A stretch of 64,000 nucleotides of DNA, taken from contig NZ_CP147407.1 in assembly GCF_037201815.1 (NCBI RefSeq), forward strand, positions 2,860,723 to 2,924,722, written 5' to 3'. A model generated the notes under the pieces. It did not search any database. It was not told the origin of the DNA and saw only the letters and a list, made by a program, of their open reading frames with translations. The number at the start of each line of letters is the position of its first letter. The first letter of the stretch is position 1. Source of the DNA: Metabacillus sp. FJAT-52054 (lineage in GTDB: Bacteria; Bacillota; Bacilli; Bacillales; Bacillaceae). The position numbers were made by a program, and so were the translations under genes. Below, in pieces: positions 1 to 9,221 of this stretch.

Positions 1-94
1 ACACGGAAGATGTACGGCAATCCCCTATCTAAAAGATATCGGAGATGCAGCAATCTGTCACGCTGTAAAGGAACCAGCCTCTTTAATTTTAAAC
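1..94. other. Left edge, nothing recognised
   Basis: This is the 94-base stretch downstream of rplT. I see no open gene and no clean hairpin with a U run, so the end of the infC operon transcript is not resolved inside the window. Confidence 0.5.
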
Positions 95-466
<372 letters not shown>

Positions 467-494
467 CTAGTTTTGTTTCCGATCTATTTTGAAA

Positions 495-695
495 TTATTT
501 AATGTTATCAAGCATGTGGCGAATACGTTTGAAATCGCCTTTGCTAACCAATGAACCTTTGCGAAGCTTACGTTTCGCTTTAGTGGATTTGTTAGCGAAC
601 AAGTGACTTGTGTAAGCGTGTGAACGTTTAAGTTTACCAGATCCAGTCTTTTTGAAACGTTTAGCAGAGCCGCGATGAGTTTTCATTTTAGGCAT
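495..695 (-). CDS. rpmI: 50S ribosomal protein L35
   Basis: Small, highly basic large-subunit protein of 66 residues, the usual size. The opening [21 protein letters not shown] is the family signature. It sits between infC and rplT with 21 and 40 base gaps, and a GAGGAGG ribosome site precedes the ATG. It is co-transcribed with infC and so is expected to fall under the same L20 attenuation control. Confidence 0.98.
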   Translation of the reverse strand: MPKMKTHRGSAKRFKKTGSGKLKRSHAYTSHLFANKSTKAKRKLRKGSLVSKGDFKRIRHMLDNIK

Positions 696-716
696 AGGGG
701 TTTCCTCCTCGTGTGA

Positions 717-1232
717 TTACTTTTCGAATTTCGGTGCTAATACCAAGAACATGCTGCGTCCATCCATCCTAGGTGAAGACTCGATAGTTGCCACGTCAGC
801 ACAAGCTTCAGAGAAACGATCCAGAACGCGCTGGCCGATTTCTTTATGAGTAATAGCACGTCCTTTAAAGCGGATTGAAGCTTTAACTTTATCGCCTTTT
901 TCAAGGAACTTGCGTGCATTTTTAAGTTTTGTATTAAAATCATGCTCGTCAATAGTCGGGCTGAAGCGAACTTCTTTAATACTGATGATTTTTTGGTTTT
1001 TGCGTGCTTCTTTATCTTTCTTCTGCTGCTCGAAGCGGAATTTACCGTAATCCATGATCCGGCATACAGGCGGTTTAGCTCCTGCAGCAACCATTACTAG
1101 ATCCAGGTTTGCGCGTGTTGCAATTTCAAGCGCTTCCTGACGTGATTTAATTCCAAGCTGGTCACCATTTTGTCCGATTAGACGCACTTCACGAGCACGA
1201 ATGCCATCGTTTACCAACATGTCTTTGCTAAT
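717..1232 (-). CDS. infC: Translation initiation factor IF-3, ATT start
   Basis: IF-3 keeps 30S and 50S subunits apart and checks start codon choice. The body carries the N domain ([13 protein letters not shown]-type start, residues about 10-75), a lysine-rich linker ([14 protein letters not shown]) and the C domain ending in [13 protein letters not shown]. An ATG reading begins MLVNDGIR, but no ribosome site lies close before it. Four codons upstream is ATT at 1230-1232, with GGAGG 9 bases before it (1242-1246). I therefore start at ATT, giving 171 residues. IF-3 genes are known to use rare AUU starts, which IF-3 itself rejects, giving autoregulation. Confidence 0.93.
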   Translation of the reverse strand: MSKDMLVNDGIRAREVRLIGQNGDQLGIKSRQEALEIATRANLDLVMVAAGAKPPVCRIMDYGKFRFEQQKKDKEARKNQKIISIKEVRFSPTIDEHDFNTKLKNARKFLEKGDKVKASIRFKGRAITHKEIGQRVLDRFSEACADVATIESSPRMDGRSMFLVLAPKFEK

Positions 1233-1475
1233 AGTTAGCCACCTCCATGGTTTATTACTGAATAGTGTTTGGCTACAGCAAAAGTTCAGCTGTCAACCAT
1301 CCTGAGCGTTTCTTTGCGATTTTTAAGCATATAAAAAGTGCGGGCGCATGACACACCCACACTACGAATTCAAATAACCAAGTTTTGATCTCGTCATACC
1401 TGCTAACTGCAAATTGCGTCAATCAGGTGAGAAGCGGGTGCTTCTGCTTTTTCATCAAACAACTATTCAATTAAC
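1233..1475 (-). promoter_or_regulatory. L20-type leader (ribosomal protein autoregulatory leader)
   Basis: The untranslated leader of infC-rpmI-rplT, about 240 bases. It contains the conserved segment with CACCCGCTTCTCACCTGATT around 1424-1443, then the paired AGCAGGT region, and a terminator hairpin at 1338-1362. This arrangement matches the L20 leader known in Bacillus, where L20 binding favours termination. Identification is by memory of the motif and by context; the exact boundaries are estimated. Confidence 0.85.
1331..1362 (-). terminator. Regulated terminator within the L20 leader
   Basis: A 9-bp stem (1338-1346 with 1354-1362, two G-U pairs) is followed on the minus strand by five U at 1333-1337. 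It lies about 100 bases before the infC start, in the place expected for the L20-controlled attenuator. Confidence 0.85.
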
Positions 1476-1482
1476 CTAAAAC

Positions 1483-1511
1483 ATCATACCATCTGTGTTA
1501 TAGGAAGTCAA
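1483..1511 (-). promoter_or_regulatory. SigA-type promoter of infC operon
   Basis: The -35 box TTGACT (1506-1511) and -10 box TATGAT (1483-1488) are separated by exactly 17 bases. The start would fall near 1476, just upstream of the L20 leader. Confidence 0.8.
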
Positions 1512-1680
1512 GCGGCATTACTGAATCACTGTTTTTGATTGTAGCAGACGTGTCCAGTGTTTGCAATAGATTTTTTTCACTGCCTGTTTCAACAATAAGA
1601 AAAAAGGATGGTCCGCTCCAGTATACTTGGCTTTCCCCGGACAGCGCAGACATTGAAGCCCAAAGAAAGCGCCTGAGCAA
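1498..1680 (-). CDS. Doubtful small ORF between thrS and infC
   Basis: An open frame of 60 codons starting at TTG, with only a weak GCGGA before it. Its stop codon region overlaps the -35/-10 spacing of the infC promoter. The peptide (MLRRFLWASMSALSG...) has no recognised motif. I keep it because the 230-base gap has nothing else on this strand, but I think it is more likely noise or a decayed gene than a working one. Confidence 0.15.
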   Translation of the reverse strand: MLRRFLWASMSALSGESQVYWSGPSFFLIVETGSEKNLLQTLDTSATIKNSDSVMPLDFL

Positions 1681-1703
1681 TCCGCTTAAATGATCCCGTA
1701 CGA

Positions 1704-3635
1704 TTACCTGTTGACTTCTTTAGAAATCATTTCAGCAAACTGTGCATAAGGGATCGTTTCTGATTTCTGCTCTCCGTATTTACGGACATTCACTGCGTCT
1801 TCTGCTGCTTCATTGTCTCCAAGGACAAGCATGTAAGGAATCTTTTGAATTTGTGCTTCACGGATTTTATAGCCCATTTTTTCATCGCGTGTATCAAGTT
1901 CTGTGCGAAGACCCAGTGCCTGCAGCTGCTCCTGTACCTTTTTCGCATAATCTAAATGCACAGTCGGTGATACAGGGAGAATTTGCACTTGAACAGGTGC
2001 AAGCCAAGTCGGGAAGGCACCTTTGTATTCTTCAATTAGGAAGGCAACAAAACGTTCCATTGTGGATACGACTCCGCGGTGGATCACAACCGGGCGGTGC
2101 TGCTTGCCGTCTTCCCCTACATAGTTCAGGTCAAACCGTTCAGGCAGGAGGAAGTCAAGCTGGACAGTTGAGAGAGTCTCATCCTTGCCAAGAGCCGTTC
2201 TTACCTGCACATCGAGCTTCGGACCGTAGAAGGCCGCTTCTCCTTCTGCTTCAAAGTAATCATGTCCAAGATCATCCATCGCTTCTTTAAGCATGCTTTG
2301 CGCTTTTTCCCACATCGCATCGTCATCAAAGTACTTCTCTTTATCCTCCGGATCTCTGTAAGAAAGACGGAAAGAATAATTTTCAAGACCGAAATCTTTA
2401 TAGACTTCTTCCACAAGACGGACAACACGGATGAACTCTTCCTTGATCTGGTCAGGACGAACGAAGATATGAGCATCGTTCAATGTCATTCCTCTAACAC
2501 GCTGAAGGCCTGACAGAGCTCCAGACATTTCATAGCGGTGCATCGTTCCAAGCTCTGCAATCCGGATCGGAAGTTCACGGTAGCTGTGAATATCATGCTT
2601 ATAAATCATCATGTGATGCGGGCAGTTCATCGGACGAAGAACCAGATCCTCATTATCCATGCTCATCACAGGGAACATATCGTCCTGATAGTGATCCCAG
2701 TGACCGGAAGTTTTATATAAATCTACGCTTCCCATTACTGGTGTGTAAACGTGATCGTAGCCTAAGCGGACTTCTTTATCGACAATATAGCGTTCAATAA
2801 TCCGGCGGATTGTTGCTCCTTTTGGAAGCCACATCGGCAGACCCTGGCCGACTTTTTGAGAATTTGTAAACAAGCTCAATTCCTTGCCAAGTTTACGGTG
2901 ATCGCGCTCTTTCGCTTCCTCAAGAATTCGCATGTGTTCTTCCAGATCTGCTTTCTTGAAGAAGGCTGTTCCATAGATGCGCTGCAGCATTTTATTGTTG
3001 CTGTCGCCTCTCCAGTAAGCTCCCGCTACGCTCAAAAGCTTAAATTCCTTAAGTTTTCCAGTGGAAGGCACATGGACACCGCGGCATAGGTCAAAAAATT
3101 CACCCTGCTCATAAATGGTCACTGTTTCATCCGCCGGAATCGCTTCAAGCAGCTCAAGCTTCAGTTCATCGCCGATTTCTTCAAAACGTTTTTGCGCTTC
3201 GTTTCTTGAAACCTCTTTACGGACAATCTCAATATTTTCATTAATGATTTTTTGCATTTCTTTTTCAATTTTAGGAAGATCTTCTGAAGAAATGGACTCT
3301 TCCATGTCGATATCATAGTAAAATCCGTTTTCAATAACCGGACCTACGCCAAGCTTCACTTCTCCATATAGTCTCTTGATTGCTTGAGCAAGCAAGTGGG
3401 CCGAGCTGTGGCGCAGAATTTCAAGTGCATCAGGAGAGTCCTGAGTGACGATTTCAATCGTCCCGTTCTCCTGAATAGGTGTACGCAGATCAATAAGAGC
3501 ACCGTCAAGCTTTCCTGCTAAAGACTTCTTTTTAAGACCCGGGCTGATGGATGCCGCTATGTCTTCGGTTGTCGTACCTTTCACAAACTCCTTCACTGCT
3601 CCGTCTGGAAATGTAATGTGTATTGCTTCAGACAT
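1704..3635 (-). CDS. thrS: Threonyl-tRNA synthetase
   Basis: Charges tRNA-Thr in the cytoplasm; 643 residues, the Bacillus ThrS length. Domains in order: TGS ([12 protein letters not shown]..., residues 1-65), second N domain with the [16 protein letters not shown] editing-site histidines, class II catalytic core with zinc-site motifs ([13 protein letters not shown]) and motif 3 region (GRDxG-like [19 protein letters not shown]), then the anticodon-binding domain. The frame stays open 49 codons upstream, but that part is the T-box leader; AAAGGAGTGATC directly before 3635 fixes the start. Expression should rise when tRNA-Thr is uncharged. Confidence 0.98.
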   Translation of the reverse strand: MSEAIHITFPDGAVKEFVKGTTTEDIAASISPGLKKKSLAGKLDGALIDLRTPIQENGTIEIVTQDSPDALEILRHSSAHLLAQAIKRLYGEVKLGVGPVIENGFYYDIDMEESISSEDLPKIEKEMQKIINENIEIVRKEVSRNEAQKRFEEIGDELKLELLEAIPADETVTIYEQGEFFDLCRGVHVPSTGKLKEFKLLSVAGAYWRGDSNNKMLQRIYGTAFFKKADLEEHMRILEEAKERDHRKLGKELSLFTNSQKVGQGLPMWLPKGATIRRIIERYIVDKEVRLGYDHVYTPVMGSVDLYKTSGHWDHYQDDMFPVMSMDNEDLVLRPMNCPHHMMIYKHDIHSYRELPIRIAELGTMHRYEMSGALSGLQRVRGMTLNDAHIFVRPDQIKEEFIRVVRLVEEVYKDFGLENYSFRLSYRDPEDKEKYFDDDAMWEKAQSMLKEAMDDLGHDYFEAEGEAAFYGPKLDVQVRTALGKDETLSTVQLDFLLPERFDLNYVGEDGKQHRPVVIHRGVVSTMERFVAFLIEEYKGAFPTWLAPVQVQILPVSPTVHLDYAKKVQEQLQALGLRTELDTRDEKMGYKIREAQIQKIPYMLVLGDNEAAEDAVNVRKYGEQKSETIPYAQFAEMISKEVNR

Positions 3636-3649
3636 CCTGATCACTCCTT

Positions 3650-3960
3650 TTGTTTTTGGAAAAATAAAAAACCCGCCCCTGTAAAAGGGACGAGTTATGT
3701 ATACAGAATTATACAAAGCTTCATCGTGGTTCCACCCTAGTTCCCGGCAAGATTTAAATAAACCTTTGCTCGGCTCTAACATCTGTAACGGGAAAGCCCG
3801 TCAGTCATTAGTGAGGACGCACCTGTTCACGACTGAAGTTCAGAGGGGGTAAGGTGTGCCTTGCCGGTTAAAAAGGTTTCAGCCAGTGCCTTTTCTCTCT
3901 GAAAACCATTCACGCATCCTCATATCCTCATCGAAACTGATTGTGGTTGAATTTGATTCG
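3650..3960 (-). promoter_or_regulatory. T-box leader of thrS
   Basis: The T-box sequence AGGGTGGAACCACG lies on the minus strand at 3725-3738, followed by the terminator at 3660-3692 and the ribosome site. AG-rich stem I sequences (GATGAGGA and AGAGAG) lie at 3890-3932. An ACA threonine codon within GTGAACAGG (3824-3826) is one candidate for the specifier; I could not fold the RNA to prove it. Uncharged tRNA-Thr should pair with the T-box bulge and block termination. Confidence 0.92.
3660..3692 (-). terminator. Terminator arm of the thrS T-box
   Basis: The stem CGTCCCT/AGGGGCG, around a short TTTAC loop, is followed by a run of U. It lies between the T-box motif and the thrS ribosome site, so it is the conditional terminator. 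Confidence 0.8.
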
Positions 3961-3989
3961 ATTATAGACTTTTTCTGTAAAGAAATCAA
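3961..3989 (-). promoter_or_regulatory. SigA-type promoter of thrS
   Basis: TTGATT (3984-3989), a 17-base spacer and a perfect TATAAT (3961-3966). It gives a leader of about 320 bases, enough for a full T-box. Confidence 0.85.
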
Positions 3990-3995
3990 GAAGCT

Positions 3996-4838
3996 TTAAG
4001 GGATTTTTTTTGATTTCAAATAAAACAAAACTTCCGGATGCAGGATGACCCGTTCCTGAAATACATTTTGAATCGTCTGCACCATCCCGTGATCCGGTTC
4101 ATCTGTATAAAGAAAAATTCTTTCCGGTGCAATGCTTACAAGCGGTGCAAGCAGAGCTGTGTCAATATACAGCGGATGATGGAAAAGCAGGTTTTTGTCT
4201 GTCATCCTCCGCAGCTCTGAATCCGTTAATTCCCTGTAATCCTCCGTAAACAGCAGAAAATGCCTGCGATGGAACACATGGATTTCCGGCAAGGCCGAAA
4301 GCTTTTGGAGCAAGTAATCCCTTAGCACCTGGATAAAGTTCTGATACTCCTGTTCAAGCTTATATTCTTCAATGGCGGCCTCTGCATATTTAGTGAGCCG
4401 CTTTAAATAATGATGAAGCCGGAAATGGACGAACGATTCAAAGGAGAAGCTGAGTTCAGGTTTAATAAACTGGGTGAGAGCCTCTTCAATGCAGGCCTTT
4501 TTATCCGAAAACTTCTGAAGGTTTGGGATTTCTGTCCGTTCCCCTTCCATAATGGAATGGGCAATGCTGAGGATCTGCTGCTGTTCATCTTCATCTGTGA
4601 AATAAAATTGGTTTTGAATGATGGAAATGATAAAGGAATTTTCTACTTTTTCCGCAATGTATTCCGCAAGTGCAGGAACGAGAAAGGTTTGAAACCCTTG
4701 TCCCTTATGATCCTGCTCGGCTTCCACATATCCCGGCTTTCCATGCCGGACGGACACCCCGGCTTTATCCGGCCTGCTGTGCAGCCACAAATATAGTGAA
4801 TGTGCATCTTTTTCGGATTCAAAGAAAATCTCAAGCAA
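3996..4838 (-). CDS. ytxC: YtxC-family sporulation protein
   Basis: 280 residues, similar in length and pattern to the YtxC family found only in endospore formers; molecular role unknown. The start is TTG with GGGGGGA 6-7 bases before it. The sequence is rich in aromatic and charged residues with no signal peptide or clear membrane segment. It lies between thrS and dnaI as in B. subtilis. A terminator follows dnaI at 4934-4960, so ytxC is probably transcribed apart from dnaI. Confidence 0.85.
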   Translation of the reverse strand: MLEIFFESEKDAHSLYLWLHSRPDKAGVSVRHGKPGYVEAEQDHKGQGFQTFLVPALAEYIAEKVENSFIISIIQNQFYFTDEDEQQQILSIAHSIMEGERTEIPNLQKFSDKKACIEEALTQFIKPELSFSFESFVHFRLHHYLKRLTKYAEAAIEEYKLEQEYQNFIQVLRDYLLQKLSALPEIHVFHRRHFLLFTEDYRELTDSELRRMTDKNLLFHHPLYIDTALLAPLVSIAPERIFLYTDEPDHGMVQTIQNVFQERVILHPEVLFYLKSKKIP

Positions 4839-4933
4839 AGTTTGTCCCCCCCATAGCGAACATCTGCTTTATGTATATGGAGTGCGGATGATGTTTAGAA
4901 GGGGTTTTTCCAAATTTGCATGGAATTAGAGTA

Positions 4934-4960
4934 CAAAAAAACTGCCCGGTATGGACAGTT
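4934..4960 (-). terminator. Terminator after dnaI
   Basis: An 8-bp stem (4940-4947 with 4953-4960, ATACC loop) is followed on the minus strand by six U. It sits 1 base after the dnaI stop and separates dnaB-dnaI from ytxC. Confidence 0.85.
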
Positions 4961-4961
4961 T

Positions 4962-5894
4962 TTACTGGCGGCGGTTCGCACCTTCAAGCTTAACGGGTGT
5001 GGCCAGGTATTTCATTCTTTCGATAATACGGGCTGCTTTGACTTTCTCCTCTTCTCCTCTTTGGGTATAAGAGAGATGATGTTCAAGCTCCTTCAAATCA
5101 AAATTTGAAGTAAAAAAGGTTGGGAGGTTTTCCGTCATTCGGTATTGCAAAAGCACGCCAAGAATTTCATCTCTTGTCCAGCTGGACATGGACTCGGCTC
5201 CAATATCATCAAGCATCAGCACTTTTACCTTTTTTACGGCATCCATTTTTTCATCCAGCGTGGAATCCTGAATGGAGTTTTTCAACTCTCTCATAAATTC
5301 CGGCAAATACACGAGCATGGAGGGAATGTTTTTATGGGCAAGTTCATTTGCGATCGCACCCATAATATACGTCTTCCCTACTCCGAAGGCACCATGAAGG
5401 TAAATGCCTTTTTGTCTTTTCTTTTGATCAGCAGCTTCCATAAATTCTTTAATCAGCCCAAAAACTTTAACACGGCTATGATCGTCAAATTCAATATCCT
5501 GAAACTGGGCTGCGAGAACATCCTTAGGAATATATAAGCTCTTAATCAAAGACTCATGTTTTTTTCTTTGGTCGGAAACAACCTTTGTTGGACATTGATC
5601 ATATTGGAGATCGATGGTTTTCCCTTGCAGAACCAGCTCGGGGTGATAGCCCTGCAAGAGGTTTTTGCATTCGCCGAGGCTCGGGCAATCTCTGCACTCA
5701 ATGCTTTGCTGGGTGTATTCATAAAGTTTATTTAAGCTTATCTCAATAACTGCCTCATCAATTTTGCTGCTGTTTGCAGAAATGAATGCCTGTATATCAG
5801 GATTAGCCAAAACCTCCTCTTTTAAGGAGCTCAGCCTTTTTTTAAAGTCAGGCCTGTTTGTAACGTTTTTCATCGATTTTCCAATCGGCTCCAT
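4962..5894 (-). CDS. dnaI: Primosomal helicase loader DnaI
   Basis: AAA+ ATPase that loads the DnaC-type replicative helicase in Bacillus; 310 residues, usual length. The N-terminal zinc part has Cys67, Cys70, Cys76, His84 and Cys101, which include the zinc ligand positions known for DnaI. Walker A is GAFGVGKT at residues 168-175 and Walker B is VLMLDDIGAE. It lies 23 bases after dnaB, its partner in the loading pathway, in the nrdR-dnaB-dnaI cluster. Confidence 0.97.
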   Translation of the reverse strand: MEPIGKSMKNVTNRPDFKKRLSSLKEEVLANPDIQAFISANSSKIDEAVIEISLNKLYEYTQQSIECRDCPSLGECKNLLQGYHPELVLQGKTIDLQYDQCPTKVVSDQRKKHESLIKSLYIPKDVLAAQFQDIEFDDHSRVKVFGLIKEFMEAADQKKRQKGIYLHGAFGVGKTYIMGAIANELAHKNIPSMLVYLPEFMRELKNSIQDSTLDEKMDAVKKVKVLMLDDIGAESMSSWTRDEILGVLLQYRMTENLPTFFTSNFDLKELEHHLSYTQRGEEEKVKAARIIERMKYLATPVKLEGANRRQ

Positions 5895-5917
5895 TCATGT
5901 TCACCTCTTATCCGGAT

Positions 5918-7348
5918 TCAGGATTCTGATTTTGACGGATTTTTATAATTTTTAATCCATTCTGCCATTTTCTGCTTTTCCTCTTCGAGAGCTGCCTGCT
6001 GACCGGCATCAGGATTAACTGAAACTTCTTGATCCGGCTTCTGCTCATTTTCCTGATCTTTCAGCCAATCCGGAAGCATTTCACTTCTGACCGGCTTCCT
6101 CCTGGATGAAGATGCAGGTTTATTTTTGCCTCCAGCCCATTCCAGGTATTTCTTATGCTCTTTCTTGGCAAGCTGCATGGCGCCTTCCACTGTCGAAACC
6201 TTTTTCCTGGCCCAATGACCGGCTATTGTCTGAACGAACCCCTTCGACAGTTTCATATCGGCACGCAGCATTACATAGTAAATGAGCACATTTGCAACAC
6301 CCGGCATTAGCTTTTGCCCAATCATAACTTCTTCAATAATCTGCATATCCGCAAGCGTCGGTTCCGCTCCTTCATACAGATCCTTCATAAATTGATAAGG
6401 GGATATCGTTTCAAGCTGGCGGATAATCATCTGTTCCTTCGTCAGCTCTTTGTTTTCAAGGACGGTCCGCTGCATAACCGGCTGAATTTTATTGATCTCA
6501 ACGAGTTTCGGCGTTTTTTTGCCATATTGAAAATCGTACCACTCTCTGGCACTCTTGCGAAGCCATTCCCTGTCAATGGATTCATCCGGCTGAAGCGAAT
6601 CCATGAGCAGGTTTTTCATATTGATCGGATCAATTCCATACACGTAGGACAGCTTCACAATGGTTTCCTTGACAGGCTCCGTAATTGATTTTTTAGAGAT
6701 AACCGATTCTGACAGCCCTTCAAACAGCAAATCAAAGTCAAACACGGATGGTGAGAGGTTCGGCTCATTCCCGTCTGTTTCTCCGATGTATTCTCTTTCA
6801 TCGCCGGGTCCTTCATCGCCTTGCGTCATCGTCATCTCGCTCGGCTGAAGGGACTGAAATACCTCATCAAACGATCGGGTCACATTTTCAGCAGTACCGC
6901 GTTCTTCATCCGTGAAGTATTGTTTAAGCTGCATATAGGTTGTATGTCCAACCCGATTATATAAATAAATATTCAGCATTCCATCGTTAAAAAATGCATC
7001 CGGTTTAAGAGGAGGCTGAATCTCATAGATGAACATGCGGCTGCCGTCCATTTCTTGAAAATAGGAAGTCAGCAAGCCAATTCCTTCAAGCTTAATCCGT
7101 TCAGAATAAAAGCTTTTTAAATTCATTTGAGTCAATGTCATCAAGCGGTGGTGGGGATGTTCCTTTCCCCATACCCGGTCCTGTTCAAGCTCTGCCCACA
7201 AGGTCATATATAAACCAAGAGCAGCCGTACCGAGAAGCGGCTGATAAAGCATAGTTACAAGCTTCCGGTCGTATTCCTGGAGGATGCCCTGGCTTCTCGC
7301 CCGGTACCTGTCACCCGGAATTAGTTCCTTCCAATGATAATCCTTCAC
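5918..7348 (-). CDS. dnaB: Replication initiation and membrane attachment protein DnaB
   Basis: The Bacillus DnaB (not the E. coli helicase) works with DnaD and DnaI to load helicase at oriC and at stalled forks. The 476-residue length is normal. It has the opening MKDYHWKELIPGDRYRARSQG and two DnaD-like winged helix/helical regions. The acidic mid section and basic C-terminal tail (NKPASSSRRKPVRSEMLPDWL) also fit. It lies between nrdR (70-base gap) and dnaI (23-base gap) and is probably in one transcript with them. Confidence 0.95.
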   Translation of the reverse strand: MKDYHWKELIPGDRYRARSQGILQEYDRKLVTMLYQPLLGTAALGLYMTLWAELEQDRVWGKEHPHHRLMTLTQMNLKSFYSERIKLEGIGLLTSYFQEMDGSRMFIYEIQPPLKPDAFFNDGMLNIYLYNRVGHTTYMQLKQYFTDEERGTAENVTRSFDEVFQSLQPSEMTMTQGDEGPGDEREYIGETDGNEPNLSPSVFDFDLLFEGLSESVISKKSITEPVKETIVKLSYVYGIDPINMKNLLMDSLQPDESIDREWLRKSAREWYDFQYGKKTPKLVEINKIQPVMQRTVLENKELTKEQMIIRQLETISPYQFMKDLYEGAEPTLADMQIIEEVMIGQKLMPGVANVLIYYVMLRADMKLSKGFVQTIAGHWARKKVSTVEGAMQLAKKEHKKYLEWAGGKNKPASSSRRKPVRSEMLPDWLKDQENEQKPDQEVSVNPDAGQQAALEEEKQKMAEWIKNYKNPSKSES

Positions 7349-7418
7349 TCCGATTGCCTCCCCATTTATAAGAATAGCGATGGGGAAAAGGAGCCGGAAG
7401 TATCAATGATCCGTACTC

Positions 7419-7880
7419 CTAATTGCTTTCCCTCTTAATCAATTCCTTTAACTCATCTATAAAAACATTAATATCCTTGAATTGTCTGTATACAGAAGCG
7501 AAGCGGACATAAGCGACTTCATCCACCTGTGCAAGGCGATCCATGACCATTTCTCCAACACTATCGCTTTTCACTTCTGAAACGCCATTGTTTCTTAATT
7601 CTTTTTCAATATCCTGGACGATTTCCTCAAGCTTTGTCAGGGGAACAGGTCTCTTTTCACATGCTTTAATCAGACCGCGCAGCATTTTTTCTCTGCTGAA
7701 TTCTTCGCGCGTCCCTTCCTTTTTTACCACAATCAGCGGGATCTCTTCCACTTTTTCAAATGTGGTAAACCGGTATTGGCATTCTTCGCACTCTCGTCTC
7801 CTCCGGATGGCTTTGCCTTCTTCAACCGGTCGGGAATCAAGCACCCGTGTACCCTGATTATGACAAGTAGGACACTTCAT
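7419..7880 (-). CDS. nrdR: Transcriptional repressor NrdR
   Basis: ATP/dATP-sensing repressor of ribonucleotide reductase genes; 153 residues. The N-terminal zinc ribbon has Cys3, Cys6, Cys31 and Cys34, then the ATP-cone domain (residues about 49-139: [30 protein letters not shown]). Its place directly before dnaB-dnaI links dNTP supply with replication and is the standard order in Bacillus. The nrd genes it should control are not in this window. Confidence 0.97.
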   Translation of the reverse strand: MKCPTCHNQGTRVLDSRPVEEGKAIRRRRECEECQYRFTTFEKVEEIPLIVVKKEGTREEFSREKMLRGLIKACEKRPVPLTKLEEIVQDIEKELRNNGVSEVKSDSVGEMVMDRLAQVDEVAYVRFASVYRQFKDINVFIDELKELIKRESN

Positions 7881-7945
7881 GTTTTATTAACAGCTCCAAT
7901 CCATGCATGGTAACCGGGCTATGCCCTATATGATCTATCGTTTCT

Positions 7946-8347
7946 TTATTTGCCTGAATTCAGTCCGGATCCGACAAATTTTAATTCACTGTCTAATTTC
8001 TGCTGAAACTCCAGAATGACCTTTCTGCTATAGCCGAAATCTGTCGGAAGAGCCGTGTCGGATGAAACGGAAAAATCAATGGCCGTCTCAAATGGTCTTA
8101 CAGAGATGACTGTTGCTACCAAAAGAGCAGATTTAGGTTTTTGAATCTGCACACTGATTTCCCCGCGCTCCTCTGAAACGGATGTAACTTTACAGCCGCC
8201 TCTGACAGCTGCTGCAGCCTGTACGGCTTCCATTGCTTTTTTTGCCGTTGCTTTATAGTAGCGGCTTCTCAATTCAGGATCTTGATGCGTCTCAGCTGTT
8301 TCGCTATGTGCTGAAAAGAAAGCTTGAACTTTTTTTAATAGACTCAA
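7946..8347 (-). CDS. Conserved hypothetical protein, DUF1499-like pattern
   Basis: About 133 residues when started at the TTG at 8345-8347, which has AGAGGAGA about 9 bases before it; a GTG 24 bases further up gives an Arg-rich extension and lacks its own ribosome site. The pattern SRYYKATAKKAMEAV...VTSVSEERGEISVQ...VRPFETAIDFSVSS...DFGYSRKVILEFQQKL resembles the DUF1499 fold layout, an assignment I make only by eye. No signal peptide or membrane segment is seen. It lies between speD and nrdR; function unknown. Confidence 0.7.
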   Translation of the reverse strand: MSLLKKVQAFFSAHSETAETHQDPELRSRYYKATAKKAMEAVQAAAAVRGGCKVTSVSEERGEISVQIQKPKSALLVATVISVRPFETAIDFSVSSDTALPTDFGYSRKVILEFQQKLDSELKFVGSGLNSGK

Positions 8348-8424
8348 AGATCTTCTTCTCCTCTGCAACACCCTGAATGGGTGTTATATGTATTTATCTC
8401 TATCATACTGTTTTTTCCGGATAA

Positions 8425-8459
8425 TCAAAAGAGGTGTGAATGAATCTTCACACCTCTTT
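8425..8459 (-). terminator. Terminator after speD
   Basis: A 13-bp perfect stem (8428-8440 with 8447-8459) with a 6-base loop. It ends in UUUU on the minus strand and can work in both directions. Confidence 0.85.
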
Positions 8460-8486
8460 ACCCAATGACATTATCAAACTTCAAAA

Positions 8487-8867
8487 TTACTGAGCTTTTG
8501 CTTGAGACTGTTTTACTTGAACAGGTCCCATGCCGCGTGGAATTTCGATATTCTCACGTGTTTGTGCACTAAGTGCCTCAGCAATGTAGTCGGCAGCAAT
8601 ATTCGGATTTAAATCTCCGCATGTGTATACGTCAATACTCGCATACCCATGTTCAGGAAAACTGTGAATGGTTAGGTGGGATTCAGAAATAATGACAACC
8701 CCGCTCACACCTTGTGGAGCAAATTTATGAAAAGCTACCTCTCTAACTTCTGCACCAGACTTTAAAGCAGCATTAACAAACGTTTTTTCAATATAATCCA
8801 TGTCGTTCAACTTATCGAAATCACAGCCCCATAGTTCTGAGATTACGTGTCGTCCCATTGTTTCCAT
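8487..8867 (-). CDS. speD: S-adenosylmethionine decarboxylase proenzyme
   Basis: Makes decarboxylated SAM for spermidine synthesis. This is the short bacterial class 1B enzyme of 126 residues. The proenzyme cleaves itself between Glu62 and Ser63 in the motif [15 protein letters not shown]; Ser63 becomes the pyruvoyl group. His68 and Cys82 (YTCGD) are the other catalytic positions. I use the second in-frame ATG because GGGGGA then has normal spacing and the length equals that of B. subtilis SpeD; the ATG two codons up is only 4 bases from it. It is monocistronic with its own promoter and terminator. Confidence 0.97.
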   Translation of the reverse strand: METMGRHVISELWGCDFDKLNDMDYIEKTFVNAALKSGAEVREVAFHKFAPQGVSGVVIISESHLTIHSFPEHGYASIDVYTCGDLNPNIAADYIAEALSAQTRENIEIPRGMGPVQVKQSQAKAQ

Positions 8868-8873
8868 AGTCAT

Positions 8874-9016
8874 GGATCCCCCTTATTCATATTTGGCATT
8901 GAATGAAATTCTCCGCACATTGGCATGCCATACTACCACGGGGGAAAGTTAGTCCTAAGAGGTCCTAACCCTTTAAGTAGCCACAACACCTTGCTCTCAA
9001 GAAGTTCACGAAAAAT
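8874..9016 (-). promoter_or_regulatory. speD leader, 140 bases
   Basis: A long untranslated leader with the heptamer GTCCTAA repeated 10 bases apart (8952-8958 and 8962-8968, read on the plus strand). A small stem-loop can also form there (GUUAG..CCU / AGG..CUAAC). No known riboswitch was recognised. Confidence 0.4.
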
Positions 9017-9045
9017 AGTATACTTCCTTTGAATAGTTTTTGCAA
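9017..9045 (-). promoter_or_regulatory. SigA-type promoter of speD
   Basis: TTGCAA (9040-9045), a 17-base spacer and TATACT (9017-9022). The start would fall near 9010. Confidence 0.8.
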
Positions 9046-9177
9046 CACACTTCACGAAAAAATATTTTCCTGAAATTGAGAACATTTTATACACAATTAG
9101 ATCCTTTAAGATTTCTAACCCCTTTCGCAGTAACATCGTGCAGCATCTAATGGCAAAACAGCATTTATTTTGCCTAT

Positions 9178-9206
9178 AAAAAAAGCTTAGCGAAAAATCG
9201 CCAAGC
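9178..9206 (-). terminator. Terminator after gapB
   Basis: Stem GCTTGGCG/CGCTAAGC (9185-9192 with 9199-9206), followed by seven U on the minus strand. Confidence 0.88.
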
Positions 9207-9221
9207 CTTCAAGAAAGAAGA

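Noticed and set aside
3636-3782. 49-residue N-terminal extension of ThrS
   Set aside because: This part is the T-box, its terminator and the ribosome site; homologues begin at MSEAIHITF.
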